64,000 nt of DNA from Zingiber officinale (Eukaryota; Streptophyta; Magnoliopsida; Zingiberales; Zingiberaceae): positions 7,087,600 through 7,151,599 of the forward strand of contig NC_056001.1 of NCBI RefSeq assembly GCF_018446385.1, written 5' to 3'. The position numbers were made by a program, and so were the translations under genes. The notes under the pieces were generated by a model. That model ran no database searches. It worked only from the letters and a program-made list of their open reading frames with translations, and was not told the DNA's origin. This document shows, piece by piece, positions 9,963 to 21,184 of this stretch; the stretch's first letter is position 1, and each line of letters opens with the position of its first letter.

Positions 9963-11090
9963 GGGGTGTTTGGTTTAGGGGAATAGGAATAGGGAATGAG
10001 ATTAAGAATCATTGTTAATATTTGGATTATAGGAATAGGAATACAAATAAGGGAATGAATCCTTGAAAATGGGTAATAACTCATTCCTATGTACCTCCCC
10101 TTCAATGAGTCATTACCCTATTTCCATCAATCAAAATATTCCCTTATTCCAAAAATACCCTTGACCTAAAACTAAAATTTTCTCTCTTAATATCAAATAT
10201 CAAAATTTATTTATTTATTTTTTCTTTCATATCACTTCTCTCTCCTTGTTCTTTCTCATCATATTTTCTCTCTCATCATTTTATCACACACTTTCTCTCT
10301 CCTATCACATTTTTTTTTCTCATTACATTTTCTCTCTCATCATACTTTCGCTCTCCTCAATCTCTTCCATCGCACTTTCTTCCTTTTTTTTAAATCATAC
10401 TTTCTCTCTCATCATACTTTCTCTCTCCTCAATCTCTCCCATCACACTCTCTTTTCTTTTTTTTTTTTCATCACACTTTCGCTCTCATCACACTTTCTCT
10501 CTCCTCAATTTCTCTTGTCACACTCCCTCCTTTTTTTCCCTCAACATACTTTATCTCTCATCATACTTTCTCTCTTCTCAATATCTCCCATCACACTCAC
10601 TGTTCTCTTTTTTCTCATCACACTTTCTTTCTCATCATACTTTCTCTCTCCTCAATCTCTCTTCTCATTTTCCCTCATTACAGTTTCTCTCTCTTCATCC
10701 TCTCACATCATACTTTCTCTCACATCATATTTTATCTCACATCTTGTCTCATCATGCTCTCTTATATTACACTCTCTTTTCTCTTTTTCTCTCATCACAC
10801 TTTCTCTCTCTTCATTTTTTCATCACACTTTCTCTTTCATCATACTTTCTCTCTCATCATTCTCTTTCATCATATTTTTCTCTCACATTCATCTTTCTTT
10901 TACATCTAATTTTTTTTCTCTTATTTTCCTTTAAGGGTAAAAAAGGAAATATTGATTTATTCCGATAGAAAGTATGCAACTAACTAAACATTACTTTTAA
11001 GAGTGATATTCATGCTCATACCCATTCCCATTCCACAATACAATGATTCTCATTCCGATTCTCATTCCTATGTTCATACCAAACGCCCCC
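9963..11090 (+). mobile_element. Harbinger-like non-autonomous element, copy 1
   Basis: The ends are GGGGTGTTTGGT and ACCAAACGCCCCC, flanked by TAA on the left and TTA on the right. Subterminal parts are rich in GGAATAGGAATGGGAATG-type repeats. The interior (10205-10935) is a pyrimidine-rich repeat. The second copy at 35665-36848 is inverted and has a clean TTA target duplication, which together with GTTTGGT ends points to the PIF/Harbinger superfamily. No transposase is present. Confidence 0.7.
10205..10935 (+). repeat. Degenerate CT-rich tandem repeat inside Harbinger-like copy 1
   Basis: Irregular units built from TTTCTCTCTCATCATACTT and CTCAATCTCTCCCATCACAC, about 20-45 bp. One plus-strand frame (10246-10968) has no stop for 240 codons and would give a Ser/Leu/Phe/His-rich peptide. 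That openness follows from the repeat composition, so I do not call it a gene. Confidence 0.7.
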
Positions 11091-12057
11091 TTAGTTTCAT
11101 TTCGGAGTTGTTGATAGTGATCCTGCTGATCATTTTAATGATTTGACTTCCCTTTTTTCTCAAAAAATAATTCAAACTAGCCATAAAAAATCCACTATTA
11201 TGATAAAGAAGTAGCCAGAACAGTGGTCCACCAACCTAATAAGTAGAGTCTCGAGCCATTTAAAATAATTAAGACGACCAACAGTCAGTCTGGGGTGCAT
11301 GTTCATGTTACTGATATCGCATTGTCATGTGATCTCATCAGTTTTTTAAATTTGGAGCGTAAGTGAACTGACTAATGCATCAGTTTAATCAGTTCCATAA
11401 AGCAAGCATTTTAAGAAATACTGTTTAGAATATTTACATTTTTTTTTAATCTAAGCATTTCAAATCTATCTTCTCTCTCTTTTGGCACACCTGCAACAGG
11501 ACATCATCATTTCTGAACATTTTAAATTTGCAACCTTTTTACGGGTCCCGTCCTGCTTTGAATGCTTGCTTTTTCAAAGTTTTTGGAGCTAAGCAAGCAT
11601 GACAATATTCTTGTTAAATCCGTAGCCAAAGGCTCCAATATGATTCAAGTGGTATGTTTTTACCAGTTCTTTTCTCCAGAGAGGGCCTGATCATGCCGAG
11701 CCAATAAATTCCACCCTGCATTACCGATCTACCAGTACCACCTTTTACTTCCACACCTCCCTATTTACTGCTCACCTCATCCACCAACAGCGATTGAAGA
11801 AGCTTGGTGTTTCCTTCACAGACCAAAAGCCTGCAACTTCATTTGACTTCACCTGTGCGTGCTGTCCTTCTTGTCTTGGTGTCAGCCTCAAGACAACCTC
11901 GACGTGTGCCTCTTAGCTCGCTTCCCACGAAGGAATCAATAAATTTGTCGTTCAAATTCTTCAAAAACTCGAGCACTTTGATGCCATAAGGTGCCCTTCT
12001 GCCCTAATAATTTCCTTTCTAAATTTCACCTTTTGTGTTCTTAAGAGTGTTGCAGAC
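11091..12057 (+). other. Intergenic and promoter region of the receptor kinase
   Basis: No ORF with family features. A short CT-rich tract lies near 11475. I do not see a convincing TATA box, so the transcription start is unknown. Confidence 0.4.
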
Positions 12058-12114
12058 ATGGCGGACGGAAACGAAGAGGAAGAAAGGAGTGGTAAAAACC
12101 ACAACTTTGCGTGA
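12058..12114 (+). other. Possible upstream ORF (18 codons) of the receptor kinase
   Basis: ATG at 12058 in a good context (GACATGG) opens a frame of 18 residues beginning MADGNEEEE, ending TGA at 12112-12114, 38 bases before the main ATG. It matters only if the transcript starts upstream of 12058, which cannot be told from the sequence. Confidence 0.3.
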
Positions 12115-12152
12115 AATTACCCTAACGTAGTGCCATCCTCTTTGATTGCTCC

Positions 12153-14741
12153 ATGTCCTTGGCTCAAATGGCCGCTGGATTCTTTGCCTTTTACCTCTCT
12201 GTTTCTCTTCTGCTGAGGTGCTCGGCCTCGCCGGAGCCGAACACGGACGCGTTCTTCGTGGCCGAGTTCTTCCGGAAGATGGGGGCGGCTGTGGTGCCCA
12301 ACAATCGCAATTTCTCGGATGTTTGTTCGTGGCCAGGAGTCTCCTGCGAGGGCCAGTTCGGGAAAGTCACCGGCTTGGTGGCTTCCGGCCTCGGACTTTC
12401 TGGTCCCATCCCCGCAACAACCATCGCGAAGCTTAGCAAGCTACGAGTTTTGGATCTCGGCAGCAACAATATCACCGCCCTTTCATCGGACTTCGGCGAG
12501 CTGTGCGGCTCTCTCTCGCACCTCGACCTTTCCGGCAACAGCATTACGGGGCCACTACCCACCGACATCAGCAACTTCAAGCTGATGGAAAGCCTCGACC
12601 TTTCGCGCAACCGGTTCTCCGGCGAGATTACCAGGGAGGTGGGCTTGCTTACCAACCTCAGGCTCCTTAATCTCAGGAGCAACTTCTTGGTGAAGAGAAT
12701 CCCGGAGACGATTATTGGATGTGCCTCCCTCGTTTCAATCGACCTCTCCAACAACAAATTGGGTGGACTTCTTCCTGTTGGATTCGGCTCTTTCTTCAAG
12801 AACCTAACCACTATGGATCTCTCTGGGAACCGGTTTGTAGGAAAGATGCCAAATTTATCCAGTTTGCCTTCGCTTGCCTACCTCAATCTCTCCGGCAATC
12901 ACTTCCGTGACTTGGTCCTCGGGGGACTCGGGCAAGCATTGCAAGTTGTGGACCTGAGCAAGAACCAGTTCCATGGCCTCATTTCTCAGGTAAACCTCAG
13001 CTCCACCTCCAACTGGTCGTCTCTCGTCTATCTTGACGCGTCCATGAACGAACTCACCGGTGAGTTCTTCCCTGGTTTGGGGGGCTTGAAATCATTGCAT
13101 CATCTCAATCTTGCTTTTAACAAGTTTTCCAGCCAGGATTTTGTTCATATAGAGTTGTCCTCTGCACTTCAGTATCTGAATCTGTCCAAAACCAATCTCA
13201 CTGGGAATATTCCTTCTGGCTTCTCTCAGTTGCTCAACTTGAAGGTATTAGACCTTTCACAGAATCATCTCAACGGAAGCATTCCTGAGCTGAACACGAG
13301 CAACCTTCGAGTGATGGATCTTTCGCGGAACAATCTCACCGGTGAAATCCCAAAATCCTTGCAACAGACTCTACCCAGGATTGAAAAGTTCAATGTTTCC
13401 TTCAACAATCTTACTTACTGCGCTGAGAAACTGTCACCTGCAATGTTTAATTCTTCGTTTATTGGGTCACAAAGTGACTGCCCAATTGCAGTAAATCCAG
13501 ATAATGCCGTGTCCAAAGGAAGGACATATCTGGATCTCAAGTTAGGATTTGTTATTGCTTTATCGGTTTTCTTTTCATCAGTGGGGCTGATCTGCATTGC
13601 ACTTGGATGCAGAAAGAGGACAGGGTCCTGGGCAATTAAGCAACTGTCATACAGAGAGGAGCAGAACGTCTCCGGTCCCTTCTGTTTCCAGACTGATTCA
13701 ACAACTTGGGTTGCTGATGTCAAGCTTGCAAGCTCAGTCCCTGTCGTCATCTTTGAGAAGCCATTGTTGAACTTGACCTTTGCTGATCTCTTGAATGCGA
13801 CTTCCAATTTTGACAGAGGAACCTTACTGGAAGAAGGAAAATTTGGGCCAGTCTACAGAGGATTTCTTCCTGTAGGCATTCACGTCGCCATGAAGGTTCT
13901 AGTTCCTGTATCATCCGTGACAGATGAGGAAGCTGCACAAGAGCTCGAGAGGCTTGGACAAATCAAACACCCAAATTTAGTGCCCTTGACTGGTTACTGC
14001 TTAGCCGGGGAACAAAGAATTGTGATATACGATTACATGGAGAACGGTAACCTACAGAATCTACTTCATGATTTACCACTAGGTGTACAGTCAACTGAAG
14101 ATTGGACGAGTGATACATGGGAGCAAGATAACACTTGTGCACAGAGCATCACGACTGAAGGACTGACAACTTGGAGATTCCGACACAAAATTGCTCTGGG
14201 TGCGGCGAGGGCATTGGCATTCCTCCATCATGGATGCTTCCCCATGATAGTTCACCGAGATGTCAAGGCGAGTAGCATTTATCTTGATTCAACTATGGAA
14301 CCAAGGCTAGCTGATTTTGGATTGTCAAGGTTAGTTGGGATTGGCATGGAGAGTGGGAACGTGATGGTTCATGGATCGGCAGGTTACGCTCCTCCAGAGT
14401 TGTCGGAATCTGAAAATGCATCAGCAACCACAAAATCTGACGTTTACACATTTGGGGTAGTGCTTTTTGAGCTTCTTACGGGGAAAAAACCAATTGGAGA
14501 TGAGTATTCTGAGGACAAGGAAACTACTCTCGTCGGCTGGGCACGGGCATTGGTGAGAAGAAACGAGCTGGCCAGTTTAATGGATCCGAAAATAAGGGAA
14601 ACCAGATCTTGTGAGAAACAAATGGAGGAAGCACTGAGAATTGCTTATCTATGTACAGCTGATTTGCCATCCAAGAGGCCATCCATGCAGCAAATCGTTG
14701 GCCTCCTTAAAGACATTGAGCCTGCCATCGTTGATCATTGA
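12153..14741 (+). CDS. LRR receptor-like serine/threonine kinase, At2g24230-like, single exon
   Basis: A complete 862-aa frame. Residues 1-25 are a signal peptide. Residues about 30-75 are an LRR N-terminal cap with a CSWPGVSC motif. About a dozen leucine-rich repeats follow to about 425, with many LDLSxN and NLTG motifs. A membrane helix lies near 463-485. The intracellular kinase domain runs from about 550 to 855: VAMK lysine near 581, HRD near 701-703, DFG near 721-723, APPE, and a C-terminal RPSMQQIV block. The glycine loop reads EEGKFGPV, so its first glycine is lost, and the catalytic loop reads HRDVKASS, with Ser where active kinases have Asn. Plasma-membrane location and a signalling role follow from the family; the ligand is unknown. 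The first Met is chosen because it opens the signal peptide. Similarity to At2g24230 is from memory of the family. Confidence 0.9.
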   Translation: MSLAQMAAGFFAFYLSVSLLLRCSASPEPNTDAFFVAEFFRKMGAAVVPNNRNFSDVCSWPGVSCEGQFGKVTGLVASGLGLSGPIPATTIAKLSKLRVLDLGSNNITALSSDFGELCGSLSHLDLSGNSITGPLPTDISNFKLMESLDLSRNRFSGEITREVGLLTNLRLLNLRSNFLVKRIPETIIGCASLVSIDLSNNKLGGLLPVGFGSFFKNLTTMDLSGNRFVGKMPNLSSLPSLAYLNLSGNHFRDLVLGGLGQALQVVDLSKNQFHGLISQVNLSSTSNWSSLVYLDASMNELTGEFFPGLGGLKSLHHLNLAFNKFSSQDFVHIELSSALQYLNLSKTNLTGNIPSGFSQLLNLKVLDLSQNHLNGSIPELNTSNLRVMDLSRNNLTGEIPKSLQQTLPRIEKFNVSFNNLTYCAEKLSPAMFNSSFIGSQSDCPIAVNPDNAVSKGRTYLDLKLGFVIALSVFFSSVGLICIALGCRKRTGSWAIKQLSYREEQNVSGPFCFQTDSTTWVADVKLASSVPVVIFEKPLLNLTFADLLNATSNFDRGTLLEEGKFGPVYRGFLPVGIHVAMKVLVPVSSVTDEEAAQELERLGQIKHPNLVPLTGYCLAGEQRIVIYDYMENGNLQNLLHDLPLGVQSTEDWTSDTWEQDNTCAQSITTEGLTTWRFRHKIALGAARALAFLHHGCFPMIVHRDVKASSIYLDSTMEPRLADFGLSRLVGIGMESGNVMVHGSAGYAPPELSESENASATTKSDVYTFGVVLFELLTGKKPIGDEYSEDKETTLVGWARALVRRNELASLMDPKIRETRSCEKQMEEALRIAYLCTADLPSKRPSMQQIVGLLKDIEPAIVDH

Positions 14742-15055
14742 ATTGCAAACCTGGATTCGGTTTGTTCGTTCTAGCTAGTCTGCTACACTCTCCATGTGGA
14801 GGACATGAGCTTCTATGAAGCGAGGTTCTTATGATTTTTGCTCTAATTATAGCTCATTATCTCACACTTATGATTCTCTATCAGTTTAGCATAACCTCTT
14901 TCTGTATTTCACCCTTTACTATTGGCACAAAGTAGCTAACTTTTCTTCAAACTAGTAGCAAATGTGTTTTTTTCCTAGCATTGTTTTAGCATTCTCATGT
15001 ACCAATCACTGGCTTGTAGTACTGACTTGAGAAGCTTCGATAGTTTTTTAAGGCG
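14742..15055 (+). other. 3' flank of the receptor kinase
   Basis: AT-rich with several candidate poly(A) signals but none decisive. No further gene is seen. Confidence 0.4.
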
Positions 15056-15340
15056 GACTGGATAACAATTATCTGATTATCTTGTGAGCTAACAAAAAAT
15101 AAAAATTAAGGAGAAGACAAGTAACGAAAATCGCCGTCCTCCAATTTTTTTTTTTTAAAAAAATTATTTAATAACCAAAAATAATTCCTCAAATATATTC
15201 GAACCCATAAAAAATCCTAATATACAAAAAAAAAAATGAAAATTATCAAAGATACCTAAAATATCAAAAAAATCTAAAATTACAAAAAATAAAAATAAAA
15301 ATTACTAAAAAAAAAAAAGAATCCTCCTATATTAGTCTTC
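15056..15340 (-). repeat. Degenerate direct repeat (LTR-like), left copy
   Basis: The block from GAGCTAACA through GAAGACAAG, ATCGCCGTCCTCC and the T-run, then A-rich words such as AAAATATCAAAAA, matches 18575-18960 in the same orientation. This looks like two LTR remnants of an old element about 3.9 kb long. Confidence 0.5.
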
Positions 15341-15427
15341 TTGTGTTGAAAAAACTCATTCTTAAATTTAGAGTAGTGTGTGATAGTCTAAGAGCAAAAT
15401 CTTCTGACACAAAATCGGTAAAGTCTA

Positions 15428-16990
15428 CTAGCAACTACTAGACTTTGAGAATTCCATTGATCTACTGACGAGCATTACATCGTCGACGTTACTCTTGCCC
15501 ATCTTCATGTCCCTCAAGCACTTCTCCACTCTGCATTTCTTGAACACGTACATGTTGAACTCCTCAAATCGAGCTCGGGTGATCGTTGGGTAGAAGCCAA
15601 TGAACTCAGAGTTTGTCATGCCGATACACGCGAGTAGCCTGAGATAAGAATAGTCCACGAGAGAACATCTCTGTTTCACATTTTGTTGAACAACTTGCAG
15701 GCGGTATCCAAATAATCACATTTGAGAGATTCAAAAGGCCAAGACGCATTAAGTTTGGGCAAGCACCTCCATAAGTTGACCACCACTCCACAGGAAGTAG
15801 TGTTTCTAGCTCTAATAGCCATTTTCCTTCCAAAGTCCCCTGATGAGCTTTTATATAGACTGAGAGCCTTTTGAACCTTGTCTTGGATATTTGCATCAGG
15901 CACAAGTTTTTCTATGCAATCAAGCACTCCGGATGATATCTCATTGGATATATCTCCTTGAATGATGAAGAAGCGAGGATTCAAGAAGAAGGCGGCTGCA
16001 TAAAGAGGACAAGTCAGTTGTCTAATCCATCTCCAGTCTATAATTTCCCAATAAGTCATGTAGTCTGCCTTCCAAACAAGCTCTTTTTTCTTCCTGTGTT
16101 TGACTTGATAAATAGCAAGATGAATGTATCCCATGGCCGGTTTCTTATTGTTCTCAACTAATTTAAGAACCTGCAACAGTGGTTCTGTTATTCGAATAAT
16201 TGCGACACAAGAAGACCAAAATGGCAAGCTACAAATAAGTTCAATAATTAAAACTCCTGCAGACATTCTAGAAAATGATGAATCAAGCCACTCTGCAGAA
16301 ATAACCATCGCTCTCAGGTTCTCCTTTAAGCTAATCATATTCCTTAATGTAATAAAGGTCATCGCTGAGCAACTGTCACAAGGAAGTATCAAATCTTTCC
16401 CGTTTGATCATATTCAGCATTTCTACATGAGAGTACATAAATCCTGTGATGGCTTTAGCATTCTTAATGACCTCACTTTTCACTCCAACTTACTCATATC
16501 CTCTAGGGTTGCCTCCATGCATTGAGAAGAACACGATGTCCAAAACAAGATGGGAAAAGTCTCAGTCAACTTATTCCCAGCAGCAACATGGATCTGAGTA
16601 TAATTTGTCATCACCTGAATTACATTTCTCTCACCAACTTCTTCTACAACAGGCTTAAATAGTTCATACAGAGTATCCGCAAATGACACAATATGTGAAG
16701 CATCAATAGATTTGAGGAACATATCCCTTCGGGACAGTAGACTAAAAAGTTTATCAAAGCCTTGCGAGTTGCCGTAGTCCATTCAGATGCCAACACCGAG
16801 AACCCGGTGCAACTCCATGCCGTCCTGTACTGCTCCAATGTATGTACCACTTCTTCAACTTCATCATCGTAAATTGAATTACTGAATATCTCGATCTTGT
16901 CATCGACATATTCCTTATAAATAAAAACTCTTTCCTCCTCATCAAAAAAATCTTTCACGTCCGAGATTATCATCGCATTGGACCAGATTT
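15428..16990 (-). pseudogene. hAT transposase remnant (DUF659 and C-terminal dimerisation parts)
   Basis: The frames at 16644-16973, 16480-16782, 15676-16392, 15606-15905 and 15428-15679 together read as one decayed plant hAT transposase. Recognisable parts in order are TGFSVLASEWTT, then VIQVMTNYTQIHVAAGNKL with FWTSCSSQC and LEDM (the DUF659 pattern), a central ribonuclease-H-like segment with LNPRFF, then WWSTYGGACPNL and a DYSYLRLL-type end (hAT C-terminal dimerisation). Several frameshifts separate them, so no transposase can be made. It lies between LTR-like repeats, so it was either captured or nested. Confidence 0.75.
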
Positions 16991-17197
16991 CTTCTAGTTT
17001 GGTTCTCGAGCAACACCTCCATCATGTTAGCAAGACGTTCCACGACTCCTTCGATTTGCCCCACTCATTCATCCATAATCTCTCGAAACCGTTGTTCCAG
17101 ATCATGTTCATACACATTGTGGGCGTTGTCAACGCATTATTGTCTTCCCAATGACATGATCTCACAATATCAGTTCGGCTCTAATATTAACTGACGC

Positions 17198-17506
17198 AAC
17201 GGATATCTATCAATTTCGTTGATTTGTGCACGAATACCGAATTTGACTATCAAATCGGTTGATTTGCACACAAATACCAGATGTGATCTTTTAAACCTGT
17301 TGATTCGAAGAAGAATACTAAGAAGTAGGAAAATAATGGACCTGCCGAAAATTATATTAATGAAAAATTGTCTTCAAAACAAATAAACAAGAAGAATATA
17401 TAGACTCCCACCCTAAATATGCAAAAGACTAAAATATCCTTAGAAACCAATCTTGGCAAAATAATAAAAAAATATTAAAATAACTCTTCTGTTTCTGCAT
17501 CAGAAA
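17198..17506 (-). repeat. LTR-like block with TGACGCA/TGCATCA ends
   Basis: The left end TGACGCA and right end TGCATCA are near-inverse. On the minus strand the sequence just inside the left end reads TTAATATTAGAGCC, a decayed copy of the TTGGTATCAGAGCC primer-binding motif. Beyond it, about 17000-17160 reads as a short gag-like N-terminus with LEQRFREIMDE. A single, partial element is likely. Confidence 0.45.
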
Positions 17507-18330
17507 CTATGCCTTCTTCAATCAAATTCATACAAACCAAAGGGTGCAGGAGATTGGCAGCCTGCTTTTGAGCTTGAGCTCTTGCAAACTTTAGCATTCC
17601 CTAATATCTCTGGATTCTAATTTATCAGTTTCCCTAGCATCTACTCTGTCAGCAATTTTTGTAGGGAAATCATTAGCATTAATAATAGTGGTCATCTGAA
17701 TAGAACCATGAGAGGTCATATGCTCAATGTCATCATCAATTTCTTCTTTCTCATTATCATCATAAACGGGATCATTATTCTTCTCGGTCTCGTCTCTAAT
17801 TTGAGATCAAGATTCCTCTTCAATTATAGCATCTTTCACAGTTTGCAGCGTGTCATGTTCGTCAACTTCTTCTAGGTCAAATTTCTCCACTATATCATCT
17901 TCAAATCCGTCTAGGTCATCTCGAGCGTCGGAGCTATCATCCTCTCAGGCAAAACCTAATCGTCCCTGAAACTAAGTTTGAGCATAACTAAAGGGAGAAA
18001 GTGACTTTTCATCTTCTTCTTCAACTTCTCCCAATCCTTGATCTTAGCATTGCCTTATCAATCTCGTGAGCATCACAAGCACTACCACCATGTTAATGCT
18101 AGACCTCTAAATTTGAAAGCAATCAATTTTACTTTCAATTGATAAGGTACCTCCTCATAATAAAAAAAAATATTCTCCACTTCATTGATCGAATCAATGA
18201 ACCCCTCTACTGATAACATACCATAAAATACTGGTAGATTAACTCGAAAACCTAGGCTTCCATAAGACTCCTCCCTACCATGACATTCTTGGTGCGTAGC
18301 CCGTTGGTGATAAGGATTCTCGAAGATAAA
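17507..18330 (-). pseudogene. Ty3/gypsy gag remnant followed by acidic coding-like sequence
   Basis: Translating minus-strand frames by eye from about 18330 gives pieces typical of plant gypsy gag: LPVFYGML, EGFIDSINEVENIF, YYEEVPYQLKVKL, AFKFRGLA, and then WEKLKKKMKSHFLP. They are spread over several frames with stops. From about 17940 to 17520 the sequence reads as a Glu/Asp-rich stretch with no named family. Nothing here can be functional. Confidence 0.5.
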
Positions 18331-18548
18331 CTCAGATCCACGATCTGAGGTCTCGTGATCTTCAAGATTTCATGTTGCACAGCTACACGCTAGGTTAAAT
18401 CTGTGACTTCCTCTGTAAATCCTCAATCTCATCTTGGGTGCTACAACTACGGTACAAGACTTCCTCAGCCAGAACCTGCCTAGCACGATCACAACCACGA
18501 CGCCCTTCGATCTGATGTTCGACTTCCTCAATAGAAACCTATCAATTT

Positions 18549-18557
18549 TGATACCAA
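18549..18557 (-). promoter_or_regulatory. Primer-binding-site remnant
   Basis: The minus strand reads TTGGTATCA just inside the right LTR-like repeat and upstream of the gag remnant. Position and orientation fit a gypsy element primed by tRNA-Met. Confidence 0.5.
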
Positions 18558-18574
18558 CTAACGTTGAACAGATA

Positions 18575-18960
18575 GCGACTATCCTACAAGCTGACAAGAA
18601 GTGAAAATTGAGAAGAAGACAAGAAAAGAAAATCGTCGTCCTCCAGATTTTTTTTGAAAAAAAATATTTAATAAGTGAGAATAATTCTTCAAAAAGTTAA
18701 ATACATGTTTATGTAGACTCCAATCCTACAACACAAAGAAAAAAAAGAAATCTTAACATATAAACCTCAATTCCTAACTTGCAAAGAGTGAAAAATTATA
18801 AAAAGAAAAAAGAAAAAGACTCGTAGTTCTAAAATTTCTAAACATACTAAAAATACAAACATATAAAAACATAAAAATTGTCAAAAATACTTAAAATACC
18901 AAAAAATTTAAAATTATAAAAAAATACTAAAAATACTAAAAAAATTAATAAATCATTTTT
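18575..18960 (-). repeat. Degenerate direct repeat (LTR-like), right copy
   Basis: Pairs with 15056-15340 (shared ATCG(C/T)CGTCCTCCA, the T-run and the A-rich tail). With the primer-binding site at 18549 it would be the 5' LTR of a minus-strand element. Confidence 0.5.
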
Positions 18961-20948
18961 GTTTAAGATATGTCATTTACCAGCATGTCAGATATCAATC
19001 CTTGTCATGAAAGATCGATTGAAGGTTGCATTGGATAACTTTAATGCAGTCTTTCCATTGTTTGTTTGAGTATATAATGGAGTCTGCTTTATTAAAGCAG
19101 TAATAATTAATAATTGATTTTATTGTCATTACCCCATCTTGTAGCTTCTTCGCCTAGAAATTGACTATCAAGAGTAAAATAATCAATTGATGTTCTTTAA
19201 GAGCACACATAAATGCCTTTATATGATGTTTTTTTGTGGCATTATCACCCTATAAAGTGATATTATCTTTCTAATATATTGCTAACATCTTGTAATGTCA
19301 TTTTGTAATTAATGTCATTATAAAATATCAATATCAATTTTAAAAGTATCTCAATTTTGAGATATAATGACAAACTAAAATGTCATAAAAAAATAATGTT
19401 TCAAAGACATTTATGTATATATTGGTTTATAGAACCAGCAACATCTTGTATGCAATCAAAGGAGAGAGAACAGAGTTGCGGCATACAAATAAAAAATATT
19501 AAAAAAAATAGATTTTTATCGTATCAGATTATATACGTCGGATATTATCCATAGCCACTTACATGACGTTGTACTGGCTATCTTTCTTTTATTTATATAT
19601 ACACACACAATGTAAAAGAGCCAAACCCAATCGCTCAAGTTGATGTATAATCATCTCCTATTTGCATTACAAATGGGGCGTCCATATGTGTTTTGCATGA
19701 ACTGGGACTCCGATGAGTTCAGCTACGCCAAGAATTCCACCCTCCAAGTACCACTGTAAATATTTAATTTATAATTTCTTTAATTGATCACGATCAAAAC
19801 ATTCATATATCAAGTTGATCACGGGGACTCCGATGAGTTCTTCCTCAGAGCAACACACTGTCGTAGACTCGTAGACGAGAGCCATCAGAGAGTACGCCGT
19901 CACGGAATTCTACTCCACCTTCTTCCCCGAGAGCATGATGATCCCTCTTTCCTCGCTTCTCTTTCCTCCCTTCTAATTTGCCGTTGTATGTTAAAATTTT
20001 TTTGCTAGTCTAAGTTAGATTTTGCTCATAAATTAAATATTTATTAATCATAATTATTAGTAATTATTTTTTTTATAAAATTACTTTTAAAATTCGGACA
20101 TGATTTTTTATGTTTAATTTTTTTTGTAAAAATATATTTAATATTGTACTATATTATTTATCTTTAAATTCTCAATATCTTTCTCAATTCTCACTTCTTC
20201 ATTAAATATTGTACACATTTTTTTTAATGTACCGTAGGCGTTAAAAAAAATAATTACTAGTTAAAAAATTTTGACCAAATAAATTTAGTTGATTATTTAT
20301 CAAATTTAAAATTGATCGATAAATTATTTTAAAAATAATAATTAAAGTGTATGTTTATTTAATTTAAATTTATTTTATACATGTCAAATTTAATTTTATT
20401 TAATTAATTTAAAATATGTATTAGTTAAACAAATTATTCATTAAATAAATTATAAAATCTTAATTTTGTTTATATTAATTTTCATCTTTTCTAATTTTTA
20501 TTTTCGTTATTTTTTTTCTTAATTTTATTTATATTAATTTTCCTTTTATCTTATATTTATTTACTTTAATTTTTTTTCCTTAATGTTTTTCCCCTAAACT
20601 CATAACTTTCGTTCTAGGCTTCACAGGCAACCTCCATGCCTTTGTCTTCCTCTATCCACCATTGAAGTCATAAATGTCATCTCAGAAATCTTTCCTCTTA
20701 GAATGAGTCTAATCAGAGCTCTCTAGGTCTATCAATAAATTTTGATCGAAATTCATTGATAAACCTAAATGATTCAAATTTCTAAAATTTTACAATGAGA
20801 TGGAACTGTAAGTATGTAGAAGTGATATATAGTGAGAAATTCTAGTCCTGAGTCTCCTATATAAAATTATAAACTTTGTATCAATTAACACAAAGTCTGA
20901 AATTTTTTAAACCTTTTAAACAATATTGGAAATCCTTACGATGATAAT
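18961..20948. other. AT-rich intergenic DNA with possible gene scraps near 19680-19990
   Basis: Mostly A/T runs. Two GC-richer pieces share the words GGGACTCCGATGAGTTC (19706-19722 and 19824-19840) and keep a reading frame for 20-70 codons (DSDEF in both). They may be duplicated exon scraps of an unknown gene. The rest shows nothing. Confidence 0.35.
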
Positions 20949-21184
20949 TGATAAAGTATAGAATAAGTCTTATACTGATAAAGTATAGAATAAGTCTTAT
21001 ATTAGTTTTTATTCTTTTGTTTTATTTATTTAAGTTGTCACGTGTATTGTTATATACCTGTGGTATATATATATATATGTTGAGGTATGTACAACAAAAC
21101 CTAATTTGAATAATACTCCAGATTCTTTACAAAGCCGCCTCTTCTTCGTCTCTTTTCTTCGAACTTCTCACATAAAGTTCATCA
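20949..21184 (+). repeat. 5' LTR of the copia element (236 bp)
   Basis: TGATAAAG to TTCATCA. The first 27 bases are repeated in tandem (TGATAAAGTATAGAATAAGT twice), and the same duplication is in the 3' LTR, so it predates the insertion. A TA-repeat lies in the middle. Confidence 0.9.

Noticed and set aside
10246-10968. 240-aa Ser/Leu/Phe/His-rich plus-strand frame
   Set aside because: It is the reading of a CT-rich tandem repeat; no start context, domain or normal composition.
12191-12811. Minus-strand frame of 206 codons in the LRR region
   Set aside because: Shadow of the LRR repeats on the opposite strand.
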